A stretch of DNA of 64,000 bases from Utricularia gibba. Lineage: Eukaryota > Streptophyta > Magnoliopsida > Lamiales > Lentibulariaceae. The notes beneath the pieces were generated by a model, which was given only the letters and a program-made list of their open reading frames with translations, was not told the origin of the DNA and searched no databases. The first letter of the stretch is position 1. Every line of letters begins with the position of its first letter. The position numbers and the translations under genes are program-made. Below are positions 63,649-64,000 of this stretch, piece after piece. The stretch spans positions 1,984,001 through 2,048,000 of the forward strand of contig CM007992.1 in NCBI GenBank assembly GCA_002189035.1. Direction: 5' to 3'.

Positions 63649-64000
63649 TGTTGGAGATCAGCCTCAATCCAAAGTTTGAAGGTGATTGGAAGCACTAATC
63701 TTGTGTCATAATGTTATATTTCAGATAAAAGGTGTTGAGTTCGAGCATGGAAGTGTTGAATTCGAGTTGTTGGGCTTTTTGTGTGTTTTCAATAATTGTG
63801 GCCCACTGTTGGGTAACCTAGGTATTGGGTATATATAAACCCTACTAGGAATGCGTGTCAATTAGGGTTTTGGTCATTCTTATTGTTCATGAGTCGTTTT
63901 TCATTCAAAGTGATCTCAGAAGCATTACCTTTTTGTTACTTCCCAAGACTCTCTTTTTCTTGCATCAACATGGTATCAGAGCAGTAAGGTTCTCAAACCT
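63649..64000 (+). mobile_element. Co12: 5' end of another Copia element (C subfamily)
   Basis: Complete C-type LTR (63649-63970), matching the Co7 LTRs as far as I can read, then TGGTATCAGAGC (63971-63982) and the leader, cut off by the window end. Whether the body is intact cannot be seen. Confidence 0.93.

Noticed and set aside
8842-63982. TGGTATCAGAGC and its reverse complement as possible tRNA gene pieces
   Set aside because: Each lies immediately after an LTR and is too short for a tRNA; these are primer-binding sites.
1-64000. An integrated plant pararetrovirus, or an envelope-bearing retrovirus-like element
   Set aside because: All elements have integrase cores and LTRs, no movement-protein motif is seen, and nothing resembling an envelope frame lies between RNase H (or integrase) and the 3' LTR.
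1-64000. Bacterial features: operons, ribosome binding sites, CRISPR arrays, phage genes
   Set aside because: No supporting signals; direct repeats in the window are LTRs and duplicated retroelements.

Overview
This window is a retrotransposon graveyard from a plant nuclear genome, probably a eudicot. The sequence is AT-rich and the dominant families are Ty1/Copia (order gag-PR-INT-RT-RH) and Ty3/Gypsy chromovirus-like elements. All usable primer sites match the 3' end of plant initiator tRNA-Met (TGGTATCAGAGC). I see no intact host gene, no tRNA or rRNA gene, no CRISPR and nothing bacterial. The species cannot be named from the sequence.

One Copia family fills most of the window. Its ~322-bp LTR starts TGTTGGAGATCAG and ends in CAACA or ATCAACA; the polyprotein is ~1530 residues; insertions carry 5-bp target-site duplications (TSDs). 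I number the copies Co1-Co12. LTR variants define subfamilies: A (Co3), A' (Co1, Co6, Co11, solo LTR at 13945), C (Co4, Co5, Co7, Co12) and an older, lesion-rich B (Co2, Co10, Co9 and the 3' part of Co8). Gypsy copies (Gy1-Gy4) carry a ~605-bp LTR running TGATG...CATCA.

Layout. 1-2255: 3' part of Co1, inserted in Co2 (to 3695). 3696-4083: short non-repeat spacer. 4084-4861: Gy1 3' LTR and integrase tail (minus), broken by Co3 (4862-8789). 8719-9179: an LTR palindrome and a minus-strand LTR (Co5). 9180-12535: 5' part of Gy2 (minus), inserted in the second copy of Co2 (12536-15707, with a solo LTR at 13945). 15708-16873: second copy of the spacer and Gy1 tail. 16874-24434: second copy of Co3 with Co4 nested inside. 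24435-29370: rest of Gy1 (minus), containing a Del/Tekay-like gypsy fragment. 29371-39978: Co6 (minus) with the young Co7 inserted (30410-35711). 39979-50500: gypsy fragment Gy3, chimeric Co8, Gy3 again, and Co9, all minus. 50501-61678: old Co10 with a solo gypsy LTR (53542) and the young intact Co11 (55029-60332) inside. 61679-63648: diverged sequence with remnants of another Copia lineage. 63649-64000: start of Co12.

Two large duplications shape the region. A segment repeats at an offset of exactly 12,012 bp (about 1933-7062 and 13945-19070). A head-to-tail duplication of ~6.8 kb (about 36250-43053 and 43054-49860) looks like unequal recombination between two Copia copies. Co11 is the only element with LTRs, primer site, one open gag-pol frame and polypurine tract all present; Co7 is nearly complete with identical LTRs but a 1-base gag lesion. 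The other copies are truncated, frameshifted, chimeric or nested.
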